Positions 37,870 to 47,612 of a stretch of DNA of 64,000 bases are shown here, one piece after another. Made by a program: the position numbers and the translations under genes. The stretch's first letter is position 1. Each line of letters begins with the position of its first letter. Location: assembly GCF_023100805.1 (NCBI RefSeq), contig NZ_CP095855.1:3017001-3081000 (forward strand). The letters run 5' to 3'. The notes below the pieces were generated by a model that searched no databases, was not told the origin of the DNA, and saw only the letters and a program-made list of their open reading frames with translations. The DNA comes from Chitinophaga filiformis (GTDB lineage Bacteria; Bacteroidota; Bacteroidia; Chitinophagales; Chitinophagaceae).

Positions 37870-37989
37870 TCTTTGCTTTTTTAAATTTCAGGTTGGGATA
37901 CCAGATAGCAAAATAGAAAATAATTCCGATTTGCAAACGGGGAGAGAAACATTAGCTTTTGTATATTTATCAGCAAACAGGTAAGTCCT

Positions 37990-38574
37990 ATGAAATGCTG
38001 CAGAATATTATCAACAGTCCTTTTGCTAACCCTGGTCTTCTGCTATTCCTGCTCATCTCATGTAGAGAACCAGCAACAAGCTGACAGTCAGGCAAATGTT
38101 GATATTGCTGGGAAGAATATAGTGCTTGACGGATTTTATACCGGACTTGAAGAGATGTGCTCCATGGATAGCACCGGAAGGAAAGAGTGTTACACTGATC
38201 CTGCAAGGCCGGAAAGAAAATGGTATCATGTGGGAATGCTGTTGATAAGGGGCGACAGTGTATTCCTGGACCAACGCCCCATTAGTATCGGGAATGAGAA
38301 CGATACAGCCTGGTCGGCTTCAGATGGGGGATTTTATTTTTATAGTGGAACATTTGTCCGAACTGATACGGGTGTTGTGTTTAACCTGAAGGAAATATCC
38401 TGCGACTATTGTGCTACGGCTGTGAAAATGAGACGGGATGGTACAACCGAACCTGTAGAGAACACAAGACAATTGGCTGGTCGTATAATTGAAAAGGGAT
38501 TTATCATCAAGGGTTATCATTATGTAAGAACAAAACAGGAAGATGCGCAGGATAAATTCATATTGATCCGGTAA
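37990..38574 (+). CDS. Hypothetical lipoprotein
   Basis: This 194-residue protein has a hydrophobic N-terminus and a lipobox-like end (LVFCYSCSS), so it is probably lipid-anchored. The mature region has several cysteines (MCSMDSTGRKECYTD; CDYCATAVKM). No family is recognised. It converges on the rhomboid gene with only 16 bp between stops. Confidence 0.65.
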   Translation: MKCCRILSTVLLLTLVFCYSCSSHVENQQQADSQANVDIAGKNIVLDGFYTGLEEMCSMDSTGRKECYTDPARPERKWYHVGMLLIRGDSVFLDQRPISIGNENDTAWSASDGGFYFYSGTFVRTDTGVVFNLKEISCDYCATAVKMRRDGTTEPVENTRQLAGRIIEKGFIIKGYHYVRTKQEDAQDKFILIR

Positions 38575-38590
38575 GCCGGTATTCAGCTGT

Positions 38591-39358
38591 TTAACTATAC
38601 CTCTTTGCAGATCGTGAGCGGAGCAACAGGAACTTCTTTGCAAATTTTTTCACCAGTAACAGTCCGAATATAAACCCGCCGATGTGTGCTGCGTATGCAA
38701 CGTTTCCTGCTTCCTGTCCACCTAAAGCACCCAGTCCATTTACCAGCTGGAATATGAACCATAGCCCGACAACTATTAACGCAGGCACCGAAACAACGAA
38801 GAATAACAACAGAACAAAGACCTTTTTATGGGGAAATAATACCATATACCCTGCCAGTACGGCGGAGATGGCGCCCGAAGCGCCCATGACAGGGATCAGC
38901 AGATTTTGCCCGAGTATGAATGTGCTGCATACATGGGTGAACCCTGCCAGCATACCGCAAAGCAGGTAAAAAATGAGATAATTCCTGTGGCCCATGGCGT
39001 TTTCCACGTTGTCGCCAAAAATGGCCAGGAATAGCATATTACCTCCCAGGTGCGCCCATCCTCCATGCAGGAACATGGAAGTAAGTAGTGTGAAAAAGAC
39101 AGGAATACCCGTTACCTGGAGGCCTGGCATGGGAAAGGCCTTCCCGGTATATGGATCGATCATTACTTGGTCTGGAGTTACAATATCCTGCCCTGTCAGT
39201 ATTTCTGCCGGTACTGCAGCATATGAGAAAGTAAAATATGGATTGGCTCCTCCCTGCTGAAAGAAAATGAAGACCAGGATATTGAGCGCAATCAGCATGT
39301 AGTTCACTATCGGAATGATCGTCCTGTCCCTGTTGTCATCGCCTATCGGAAGTAACAT
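38591..39358 (-). CDS. Rhomboid-family intramembrane serine protease
   Basis: This 255-residue membrane protein has six or seven helices. Loop 1 holds FLHGGWAHLGGNM (residues ~97-108). The catalytic Ser161 lies in GASGAISA (159-166), and the catalytic His225 in AAHIGGFIFG. It cleaves membrane-anchored proteins within the bilayer; the targets are unknown. All catalytic residues are present, so it should be active. Confidence 0.92.
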   Translation of the reverse strand: MLLPIGDDNRDRTIIPIVNYMLIALNILVFIFFQQGGANPYFTFSYAAVPAEILTGQDIVTPDQVMIDPYTGKAFPMPGLQVTGIPVFFTLLTSMFLHGGWAHLGGNMLFLAIFGDNVENAMGHRNYLIFYLLCGMLAGFTHVCSTFILGQNLLIPVMGASGAISAVLAGYMVLFPHKKVFVLLLFFVVSVPALIVVGLWFIFQLVNGLGALGGQEAGNVAYAAHIGGFIFGLLLVKKFAKKFLLLRSRSAKRYS

Positions 39359-39422
39359 GTTTTTTCTTTGAAAGTGTACAAATGTTGTTCCTGAAATATG
39401 AAGCTATTTAACCGGTTGCAGG

Positions 39423-40085
39423 CTATGGCAGAAATTTGGGTGAGCCCATGTCGAGCGGTCCTTTACCAGGCCAGGGGCCATCGGGAACAGTAAGTTCGGC
39501 ATGTGGCCAGGCGATCCAGTTATTGCGTGGCATGCCCGCGGCCGTAGCCAGGTTTCGAAGGACGATAGAAAGATCGGCCATTCTCCACACATCTTCATTC
39601 AGATCATCCTGCTGCCCGGCAGAGGCAGCCATCGCTTCCTGCCCTGTTCGCGATAATACGATCACAGAACAGGGTGGGCTCCAGCAACCCAGGCCACCAA
39701 ACACTGCCTGTAGTCTTGCCGCTACCTCTATACCGCCAACAGAATCCATCGTTACCGCACAGGCGAGCGGCTTACCGAAAAAAGCAGGCGTATTTTCAAA
39801 AGCAGTGCTTACTTCAATAAACTGCTGGAGAGGCGAGCTCCAGTTGTTCCAATAGACACCAGTTATCACCAGGAAGCCGTCGCAGATTGTCAGCAGGTCG
39901 TAAACCTCCCGGATGGTCGGCAGGGGATCGGTAAGGGTCAAATGGGCCACTTCCAGCTGAAGGTCATTTATCAGCACCTGTGCCGCCTGCTTTGCTACCG
40001 CTCCGGAATTACCGGCTGTTCCCCGGAGGGAGCCATTAATGATCAATATCTTTTTTGCTGTATGAGCTGTTGTATTCCGTACCAA
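39423..40085 (-). CDS. Flavodoxin-like NADPH-dependent FMN reductase family protein
   Basis: This 220-residue cytoplasmic flavoprotein starts with a beta strand and phosphate loop (KILIINGSLRGTAGNSG, residues ~12-28) that binds FMN. The middle stretch CDGFLVITGVYWNNWSSPLQQFIE matches the substrate/FMN-contact loop of the family. It probably reduces quinones, metals or nitro compounds with NAD(P)H; the substrate is unknown. It is a single gene. Confidence 0.82.
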   Translation of the reverse strand: MVRNTTAHTAKKILIINGSLRGTAGNSGAVAKQAAQVLINDLQLEVAHLTLTDPLPTIREVYDLLTICDGFLVITGVYWNNWSSPLQQFIEVSTAFENTPAFFGKPLACAVTMDSVGGIEVAARLQAVFGGLGCWSPPCSVIVLSRTGQEAMAASAGQQDDLNEDVWRMADLSIVLRNLATAAGMPRNNWIAWPHAELTVPDGPWPGKGPLDMGSPKFLP

Positions 40086-40716
40086 GGTTCCCTTGTTTTG
40101 TGTTAAAACGATACTGCCCCAATATCACAAATGGATATTTTATCAGGGCTGCTGTCTGCTGCGCCAGCTAAACAAAGTGAAGATATATTAAATGATAATG
40201 AACCGACATATATTTTGATAATACTTAATGTCTTATCGGTAGGAAACTGCGGGACATAGTTTGAGGAGGCAGTTATGGTGAAGATGATCGGAGGATTATG
40301 CAGGGCATAATCACCCCATACATTAATTGGGGCTGCGATATCGATGAGGAAGGACGATACCATTTCCAGCATGAGCATTGCTACGTCGCTTGCTTATATA
40401 TGTTGATAATCAATATATTGGCTGTTTGTTCACTTTCCTATCACTACAATTTTCTCATTTTTCGCTACAAAAGTTACAGCTCCGGCGAAGTAATGGTCGG
40501 TACTTTATACCGACAATACAAAATTCCACCATGAAGAAAGTATCACGTTATGTAAGCACGTAACAGGGCTTATGCGGCTGTTGCATTTCTTGTCCGGCCA
40601 ACACCACCTGCGGCCATTTTAATTCAATTCCAGGAACTGAGCGACAATCCACCATCAATCCTCAGACTTCCAGTCTTGCATCCCGGTTTGCCATTACCCC
40701 CTTAAAACCAAATATC
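40086..40716. other. Intergenic region upstream of the PUL
   Basis: About 630 bp contain no supported gene; a 91-codon minus-strand frame at 40103-40378 has no homology signal. The region should hold the promoter and HTCS-binding site of the polysaccharide locus. A near-perfect palindrome (ATATGTTGAT at 40398-40407, ATCAATATAT at 40409-40418, 9 of 10 paired) is the clearest operator-like element. Confidence 0.45.
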
Positions 40717-43700
40717 ATGATGAACAAAATGCCAAAAATTACCGCATGTTTGCTGCTTATCCAGCTGCTCTTATTTTCCACATTTCTGGCCAATGCCCAG
40801 AGCCGCACTGTCAGGGGAAGGGTGGCGTCGGCCGACAAAAGTGCGCCGCTGGCCAATGTAACCGTATTATTAAAAGGGGCCAATACCAGGACTACTACTG
40901 ATGCAAATGGTAACTTTTCTATCCCTGTACCAGGCAACAATGCCGTACTGCTGTTTTATTTAGTGGATTATACCACCCGGGAGATCCCCGTAGGAGACAA
41001 AAGCGCTTTGGATGTAGCCCTGGAACTTAAAAATGAAAACCTGGGCGAAGTTGTAGTGGTGGGATATGGAACGGTGAAAAAGTCGGACATTACCGGATCG
41101 GTCGTGTCGCTGAAATCGAAAGACCTCACTCCCGGGGCAAATATTAATGTTGAACAGACATTGATGGGGCGGGCCTCCGGTGTGCAGGTATACCAGAAAA
41201 GCGGTGAGCCCGGCAGTGCCATGAGTGTAAAGATCCGTGGGGCCAGCTCCATCACTGCGGGTAATGATCCTTTATATGTGATAGATGGAATGCCGGTCAA
41301 CAACCTTGCTCCTGTAACCGGCAGTGGTTCCGGCTTCGTTGCTACCCCCAATCCAAGAAATCCGTTGAATAGTCTGAACCCGGCCGATATTGAATCCGTC
41401 GAGATATTGAAAGATGCTTCTGCCACGGCTATCTATGGTTCCCGCGGTTCCAATGGTGTGGTGATGATCACTACCAAAAAAGGCAAAAGCGGAAAGTTAA
41501 GTGTGAACTATAGCGCCTACTATGGTACACAGAAAGCATCCAACTCGCTCAGCATGTTGACCGGCCAGCAATATAAGTCCGTATTGAATGCAATTATTGA
41601 TGCCGGAGGCGGTGTAGCCTCTGAAAGAGTCACCAACGACCCGGTAAATATAGACTGGCAGCAGGAACTCTACCGCTCCGCCAGTGTACAAAGCCATGAC
41701 CTTTCTTTTTCCGGCGGAAAGGATAATACTCGTTTTTATGCATCCCTGGGCTATTTTAACCAGGAAGGCGTGCTGCAGAATTCTTCAGTGAAAAGGTACA
41801 CCGCAAGGTTCAACCTGGAAAATAGTATTGCACAGAAATATGCGTTTGGTATCAATCTCAATACATCTTACATAAGGGACAATTTCAACTCCGTCGGTAT
41901 TGGCGTGAATGAAAATGGCAGTGCATTGTACGCCGCTATTAATTACGATCCTTCCTACCCGGTATATAATGAAAATGGTGGCTATAACCGCTCGCCCTAT
42001 ATGACCACTATTGATCATCCGTTGATCCTGATAAACGGACAGTATGCAAACAGTGATGGTTTCAGGACTTTCGGTACGGTGTACGGTGAGTACTTCTTCG
42101 CACCAGGCCTTTCTCTTAAACTGAAAGGTGCAGGAGATGTCAACATCACCCAGCGGAATACCTGGCTGGATCCGTCTACAATACAAGGATCTCCTACAGG
42201 AGGCGTTGCTTCCATCAACACAGGCAACGTAAACTATTATATGGGTGAAGCTACGTTGAACTACAAGAAGGATTTTGGAAAAGACCATGTTATAAATGCA
42301 GTGGCAGGTAGCACATATGAACACTTTGGTTCTAATTCCTTTGGCGGCAATGGCCGTGGGTATGCATTGCCCGATCTTATCTATAATGCAATAGGTACCG
42401 GCAACAGCACCTTGAACCAGATCGGCAGCGGAAGGGCGTCTACGAAGATCGTTTCCTTCCTCGGGCGTGTAAACTATACCTTTAAGGATCGCTACCTGCT
42501 TACCGCCAGCTTCAGGGCTGATGGCTCTTCCAGGTTCGGTTCCAATCACAGGTTTGGCTATTTCCCATCCGCTGCTCTCGCATGGAAAATGCATGAAGAA
42601 TCTTTCCTGAAGGGAGCGGGTTTTATTGATGAATTAAAGTTCAGGGTGAGTTATGGCGTGATCGGAAACCAGTCTATCGCCAACTATCTTTATATCACGA
42701 CTTTCTCCGGTGGAGGAGATGCTATATTCGGCGGCAACCGTTATACGTCCCTGGCGCCATCCCGTGTAGCTAATCCTGACCTGAAATGGGAAGCAGCAAA
42801 ACAGGCAGATATCGGTATCGACTTTGCATTGTTCAACAGTCGGCTTACTGGTTCCATTGAATATTACGACAGGCGTACCTCCGATCTGCTGCTGGATCTG
42901 CCACAACCGTTAAGCACTGGTTTTGGCGTAAAGACCCGGAATATCGGCCGTATGAAAAATACCGGTATCGATCTGCACCTTGCCGGTGATGTGCTGCGCA
43001 GCAGCCGCGGACTTAACTGGAATGTAGGTGCTGTGCTCTCCACGGTGAAGAACAAGGTGTTAAGCCTGGGGCCTTTATCGCAGATCCTTACCGGTGGTGC
43101 AGGTTTCATTGCCAATGCCAGTATCATCAGGCCAGGTGCATCCCTTGGGTCTTATTATGGATATGAAGTGCTGGGCGTGTGGCAGACGCATGACGACTTC
43201 TCCAATGCGCCTGCAGGAGTGAAGCCAGGTGATATGAAGTTCAGGGATGTGGACAATAACAAACAGATCAATGCGGACGACCGGGTGATCCTGGGCAAGT
43301 CATTGCCTGACTTCACCTATGGCATCACGAATACATTCGGATTCAGAAGATTTTCATTATCGGTATTCCTGGAAGGCTCTCAGGGCGCCAGTATATTGAA
43401 TAATGCCGCTATCGACAGCTATTTCCCTGTCAGCTTCCGCAGAAATAAACTGGCTGAGCCCTATCTGAATCGCTGGACACCGGAGAACCCCACCAACAAA
43501 TACCCGTCATTTATAAATCCCACTTCTCAGGGACAGCAAACGGTGAACTCAAGGACCGTGGAGGATGCGTCTTATCTGCGCCTGCAATCTGTGCGATTCA
43601 GTTACGACTTCAGGTTGCGCAATAAGGTGGTGAAAGGACTGCAGGCTTATGTGACGGGACAGAACCTGTTCACCATCACGAACTATTCAGGTATTGATCC

Positions 43701-43797
43701 GGCTGTGAACTCCATTGGAGATGATATCCTGAAAATAGATTACAGCTCTTATCCGATGACCCGCAGCTTTTTATTCGGGGTAAATGTTCAATTCTAA
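40717..43797 (+). CDS. SusC/RagA-family TonB-dependent outer-membrane transporter
   Basis: This 1026-residue outer-membrane channel is the first gene of the PUL. It has a signal peptide ending near NAQS (residues ~1-28), a carboxypeptidase-D-like domain (~30-110), a plug with the SusC signature (NDPLYVIDGMPVNNL; SATAIYGSRGSNGVVMITTKKG at ~230-255) and a C-terminal barrel ending in Phe. Unlike the SusC at 3425 it has no STN domain, which fits control by the HTCS at the end of the locus rather than by an anti-sigma factor. It imports oligosaccharides with the SusD encoded next. Confidence 0.95.
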   Translation: MMNKMPKITACLLLIQLLLFSTFLANAQSRTVRGRVASADKSAPLANVTVLLKGANTRTTTDANGNFSIPVPGNNAVLLFYLVDYTTREIPVGDKSALDVALELKNENLGEVVVVGYGTVKKSDITGSVVSLKSKDLTPGANINVEQTLMGRASGVQVYQKSGEPGSAMSVKIRGASSITAGNDPLYVIDGMPVNNLAPVTGSGSGFVATPNPRNPLNSLNPADIESVEILKDASATAIYGSRGSNGVVMITTKKGKSGKLSVNYSAYYGTQKASNSLSMLTGQQYKSVLNAIIDAGGGVASERVTNDPVNIDWQQELYRSASVQSHDLSFSGGKDNTRFYASLGYFNQEGVLQNSSVKRYTARFNLENSIAQKYAFGINLNTSYIRDNFNSVGIGVNENGSALYAAINYDPSYPVYNENGGYNRSPYMTTIDHPLILINGQYANSDGFRTFGTVYGEYFFAPGLSLKLKGAGDVNITQRNTWLDPSTIQGSPTGGVASINTGNVNYYMGEATLNYKKDFGKDHVINAVAGSTYEHFGSNSFGGNGRGYALPDLIYNAIGTGNSTLNQIGSGRASTKIVSFLGRVNYTFKDRYLLTASFRADGSSRFGSNHRFGYFPSAALAWKMHEESFLKGAGFIDELKFRVSYGVIGNQSIANYLYITTFSGGGDAIFGGNRYTSLAPSRVANPDLKWEAAKQADIGIDFALFNSRLTGSIEYYDRRTSDLLLDLPQPLSTGFGVKTRNIGRMKNTGIDLHLAGDVLRSSRGLNWNVGAVLSTVKNKVLSLGPLSQILTGGAGFIANASIIRPGASLGSYYGYEVLGVWQTHDDFSNAPAGVKPGDMKFRDVDNNKQINADDRVILGKSLPDFTYGITNTFGFRRFSLSVFLEGSQGASILNNAAIDSYFPVSFRRNKLAEPYLNRWTPENPTNKYPSFINPTSQGQQTVNSRTVEDASYLRLQSVRFSYDFRLRNKVVKGLQAYVTGQNLFTITNYSGIDPAVNSIGDDILKIDYSSYPMTRSFLFGVNVQF

Positions 43798-43808
43798 AAA
43801 CGGTCTTT

Positions 43809-45272
43809 ATGCAAAAATTTATCATACTGTCTTTTATTATTGTTTCACTGCTGGTGCAGACCGCATGTGAGAAAACACTGGATGTAACACCCCCGGGAGA
43901 GTTTGCACCGGGTAATGTGTTAACGACAGAAAAAGGAATCCGTTCTGTATTATTTTCTTCGTATGCAGGCATACAGAATCCAACGCCATCCCGTTATCTG
44001 ATCAACAATGCTGAAGTAACTACAGATATAGGTTACAACACCGGTGGTGCAGAAAACCTGACCCTGGTACAACTGATCAATTTTACCTGGGATGCATCAC
44101 TGGGCACTTTGCAGGCAGATGTATGGGCGCCCACCTACCGTGCCATACGTGACGCGAATATTGTGCTGGAGAATATCTCCAACGTCAATACGACGGATGT
44201 CAACAGGAAAATATATGCCGCTGAGGCCCGGTTCCTGAGAGCATATGCCTATGATCTGTTATATAAATGGTTTGGCCCCGTTCCGCTGCGTACCTCCACC
44301 AGCTCGGACGCCAGCCTGGCAAGAGCCACGGACGAGCAAATGAAGACCTTTATCGAAACAGAGCTGACAACAGCTATAGCCGATCTGCCGGAACCTGGCA
44401 AGGAAGAAGCTTTTGCAAGGGCTAACAAAGGTATGGCCTGGAGTGCACTGGCAAAGTTCTATCTCAATACCCGGCAATGGCAGAAGGCTGCCGATGCCTG
44501 TCAACAGGTGATAGGGTTCAGCTATTACCAGCTGTTCCCTGCCTATGAGAAGATGTTCAGGGTAGAAAATGAAGGAAACAAGGAAATGATCATGGTGCAT
44601 CCATGCCGGAACCAGGACGGTTTTGGTAACTGGTATACAGCAGGCGCCCTGCCGCCAGGCTTTAAGACCTCAGACCAGGTTCCCGAGTATGTATGGACAA
44701 CTTCGATGGCCAATTTTGCCACGCAGTACAGGATGCGTTCTGCATTCACCAATACACTCGATACTGTCAACGATCACCGGGCCATATTGCTGCTGCGCCA
44801 CTACGTAAACACAAACAACCAATGGGTTAACCTGCTATCCACACCCGATAACGTGAGAAGCCTGAAATACTGGGATAATGCCACCGTAGGTAATCATAGC
44901 GGAAATGACGTTCCTGTTATCCGGTATGCAGATATTTTGCTGAGCCGTGCCGAGGCTTTGAATGAATTGACAGGTCCTGCACAGGAAGCGCTGGACCTGA
45001 TCAACCAGGTTAGAAGGAGAGCAGGCATCAGCGATCTGACTTCGACAGAAGCTACCAGTAAGGAGGTGTTCAGAGACCTGATACTCCGTGAGAGGGCCTG
45101 GGAGTTTTACAGTGAAGGATTGAGAAGGGAAGACTTGCTGCGTCATGATAAATTCATTTCACTGGCAAAGGCAAGGGGTGTTAGCATTGCTGCCGACAAG
45201 CACAAATTGTTCCCGATACCACAGACGGAAATTGATGCGAACCCGGCATGTAAACAAAACCCGGAGTATTAA
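43809..45272 (+). CDS. SusD/RagB-family outer-membrane lipoprotein
   Basis: This 487-residue surface lipoprotein has a signal peptide and a lipobox ending at C20 (LLVQTACEK). It has TPR-like helical regions and the SusD C-terminal signature (LILRERAWEFYSEGLRREDLLRH; FPIPQTEIDANP). It lies 11 bp after susC and completes the import pair. It binds the target glycan; the ligand is inferred only from the enzymes encoded downstream. Confidence 0.95.
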   Translation: MQKFIILSFIIVSLLVQTACEKTLDVTPPGEFAPGNVLTTEKGIRSVLFSSYAGIQNPTPSRYLINNAEVTTDIGYNTGGAENLTLVQLINFTWDASLGTLQADVWAPTYRAIRDANIVLENISNVNTTDVNRKIYAAEARFLRAYAYDLLYKWFGPVPLRTSTSSDASLARATDEQMKTFIETELTTAIADLPEPGKEEAFARANKGMAWSALAKFYLNTRQWQKAADACQQVIGFSYYQLFPAYEKMFRVENEGNKEMIMVHPCRNQDGFGNWYTAGALPPGFKTSDQVPEYVWTTSMANFATQYRMRSAFTNTLDTVNDHRAILLLRHYVNTNNQWVNLLSTPDNVRSLKYWDNATVGNHSGNDVPVIRYADILLSRAEALNELTGPAQEALDLINQVRRRAGISDLTSTEATSKEVFRDLILRERAWEFYSEGLRREDLLRHDKFISLAKARGVSIAADKHKLFPIPQTEIDANPACKQNPEY

Positions 45273-45302
45273 CCGAATAGTAAGCTAAAGGAAGTATTAT
45301 AA

Positions 45303-46448
45303 ATGATAAAGTTAAGCATTGCAATTGCAGGACTCGCATGCCTGATTGCGCAAATATCCTATGGACAGTCTGGTAAGTACAGTCATCCGGCAGCGCCTGT
45401 CGGCAACCCTGCTTTAACGGTGCCACCATCTGTTGCACCTCTGATGGATCAGTGGATGCGCGATACCTACGTAATGACGGGCCCGGATGGATATTATTAC
45501 ATGACAGGTACTACAGCAACACCCGGCCGCGTATTTCCTGCCGGCCGGGTACATTGCTGGGATTATAATGACGGCCTGTACCTGTGGCGATCAAGAAACC
45601 TGCAGCAATGGGAGCCTATGGGCCTGATCTGGAGTTTTGGCAGGGACGCGGCAGCATGGCAGAAAGGGGGGAAGCCGCTGGAGCCGGCCGCAATGTCGCC
45701 CAACAGGGATGTATTGGATTCCTTTTATCGCGCTGTATGGGCGCCGGAATTACACTATATCCGCAGTAAAAGGAAATGGCTGCTGGTGGCCTGTATGAAT
45801 GGGGGCGCCGGCTCTTTTGTACTGGAAAGTGTTTCAGGCAAGCCGGAAGGACCATACCGAAATATTAAAGGAAATGAACGTAAGGCTATATTTCCGGATA
45901 TTGATCTCAGCCTCTTTGAGGATGATAAAGGACAGGTGTACCTGGTAGGGCATAATCATTTTATTGCCAGGATGAAAGATGATCTTAGCGATGTAGCGGA
46001 GCCATTCAGAAAACTGATAGAAATGCCTTACAACCCCGAGCCGTATATTGAAGGCGTATTTATTACCAAACATCATGGCAGGTACCAGTTGCTGCAAACC
46101 ATTTGGTCTGTGAAGAAAGCAGATGGCACTTTTTCGTATCTGCGGAATGATAAGAACAGGCAGGATTCTTTGTACAGCTATGATGTGGTGGTGGCAGAAG
46201 CCGATAATATTTATGGCCCCTATGGTGCCCGTTATGCTGCCATATTACAGGGTGGTCATAACAATGTCTTCAAAGACAGACAAGGCAAATGGTGGTCAAC
46301 GACCTTCTTTAACCCAAGAGGCATTATGGGCACCAGGTTTTCAGTAACATGCCGGCCCGGTTTGGTACCGGTAAAATGGGTGAATGGTAAATTAAGGCCG
46401 GACACAGCACGTGCCGCCGGTTTTTATGCCGCTTTAAAATCAAATTAA
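45303..46448 (+). CDS. Glycoside hydrolase family 43-like enzyme
   Basis: This secreted 381-residue five-bladed beta-propeller enzyme has a signal peptide (~1-21). The three GH43-type carboxylates are present: D54 in RDTYVM (general base), D201 in DIDLSLFEDDKG (pKa modulator) and E250 in YIEGVF (general acid). WAPEL (146-150) is a common GH43/GH32-clan motif. The family removes arabinosyl, xylosyl or galactosyl units; a GH117-like activity is also possible. It is the first enzyme in the PUL. Confidence 0.82.
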   Translation: MIKLSIAIAGLACLIAQISYGQSGKYSHPAAPVGNPALTVPPSVAPLMDQWMRDTYVMTGPDGYYYMTGTTATPGRVFPAGRVHCWDYNDGLYLWRSRNLQQWEPMGLIWSFGRDAAAWQKGGKPLEPAAMSPNRDVLDSFYRAVWAPELHYIRSKRKWLLVACMNGGAGSFVLESVSGKPEGPYRNIKGNERKAIFPDIDLSLFEDDKGQVYLVGHNHFIARMKDDLSDVAEPFRKLIEMPYNPEPYIEGVFITKHHGRYQLLQTIWSVKKADGTFSYLRNDKNRQDSLYSYDVVVAEADNIYGPYGARYAAILQGGHNNVFKDRQGKWWSTTFFNPRGIMGTRFSVTCRPGLVPVKWVNGKLRPDTARAAGFYAALKSN

Positions 46449-46451
46449 ACC

Positions 46452-47612
46452 ATGATCAGGAAAATATTTACTGCTATCATTGCGCTATTGCCTACTGTGA
46501 TGTATGCTCAGGAAATAGGTGCTAATTTTAATCATGATCCTGAGATCATTGACTTTGTGTACCTGCGTAAAACGCCTGTGGAATGGATCCGCACTACTCC
46601 CTATATCTTTGAGTATATAAGAGGAGAAAAGGACCCTGCTACAGCACCTGGTTTACAAAAGGTGATCGATGCTAAAAAGGCCGGCTATAAAGTAGCATTC
46701 GGTTTTCGCTGGGACTTTAAAAAGTATAAACAGCGCATACCCGTGCCTGGTTCTGCAGAAGAGAAAAAGTATTTTGCAACAGCTACGGCAATATTGGATC
46801 GTGTGGGTGCTTACATAGATATATTTAAGTTAGGCAATGAGCCTAATCTTGAAACCATGGAGGCGGATTTACAGGTGAATGCGGAAGGAGTAGTGCCATT
46901 GGTACGATTCATGGAAAGACTATTAAATGAAGTGGTGGAGCCCTATTACAGGCAGCATAACGAACTTACACGGCCAGATGTCTACGTGGGCTCATTGCCC
47001 GCGCTATTCGAGGAAGAACAGCAGCAAAAACCGGGTGTGACGGGCTTGATACGGCTGGCGCAGGAGAACATTCGCATAAAAGGGCTGGCTATTCACCTGC
47101 ATATCAGCGACTCACTCGACATGGAAAACGCTTTCAGATTTGTTCGCACTATTATGCCGGACAAGCCTGTCATTGTTCCTGAGTTCTCTCTCTTCCGGCT
47201 GTACAACCACTATTTATCAGACGAACTGGGGAGCACTGCAGCGGGTATCAGCTTTGCCCATAAATATCACTATCCGCCCGGCATGAAATTGTATGAATGG
47301 TACAGCAAGGCCAATACGGAAAAGGTCAGCAGCGATGAATGGGCCGATCTCTTCGCGTCGCGTTCCTGGTTCCCGCCGCATTTTATGCAGACCTATTACA
47401 GGTATTTCCGTAAGTATGGCGTAGTACTGGCAACCTACGGATACCTCAGCCAGTCTGCGCCTGCGAAGGTGGGCCCGGGAACCGCTATATGGTTTGTCAA
47501 TCCGATATTTCCCATGAAAAGCCTGCAACCGCAGGCTGACGGGTCCTATACTCCCAATCCTTTATGGTTTAATGACTTTATAGACATTGTTAATCATGGA
47601 AAGAAAAAGTAA
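46452..47612 (+). CDS. Clan GH-A glycoside hydrolase-like protein
   Basis: This 386-residue TIM-barrel protein has a signal peptide (MIRKIFTAIIALLPTVMYA). E130 in KLGNEPNLE is the expected acid/base (the NEP motif of clan GH-A), and E244 in VIVPEFSLF the nucleophile. The exact family (GH39, GH79 or another) cannot be set by eye. The gene lies 3 bp after the GH43-like gene and overlaps the next sulfatase gene by 17 bp, so translation is coupled. It probably cleaves the backbone or side chain of the target polysaccharide. Confidence 0.7.
   Translation: MIRKIFTAIIALLPTVMYAQEIGANFNHDPEIIDFVYLRKTPVEWIRTTPYIFEYIRGEKDPATAPGLQKVIDAKKAGYKVAFGFRWDFKKYKQRIPVPGSAEEKKYFATATAILDRVGAYIDIFKLGNEPNLETMEADLQVNAEGVVPLVRFMERLLNEVVEPYYRQHNELTRPDVYVGSLPALFEEEQQQKPGVTGLIRLAQENIRIKGLAIHLHISDSLDMENAFRFVRTIMPDKPVIVPEFSLFRLYNHYLSDELGSTAAGISFAHKYHYPPGMKLYEWYSKANTEKVSSDEWADLFASRSWFPPHFMQTYYRYFRKYGVVLATYGYLSQSAPAKVGPGTAIWFVNPIFPMKSLQPQADGSYTPNPLWFNDFIDIVNHGKKK

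Noticed and set aside
40103..40378. 91-codon minus-strand frame before the PUL
   Set aside because: No recognisable family, poor start context and atypical composition; it lies in the region expected to hold the susC promoter.
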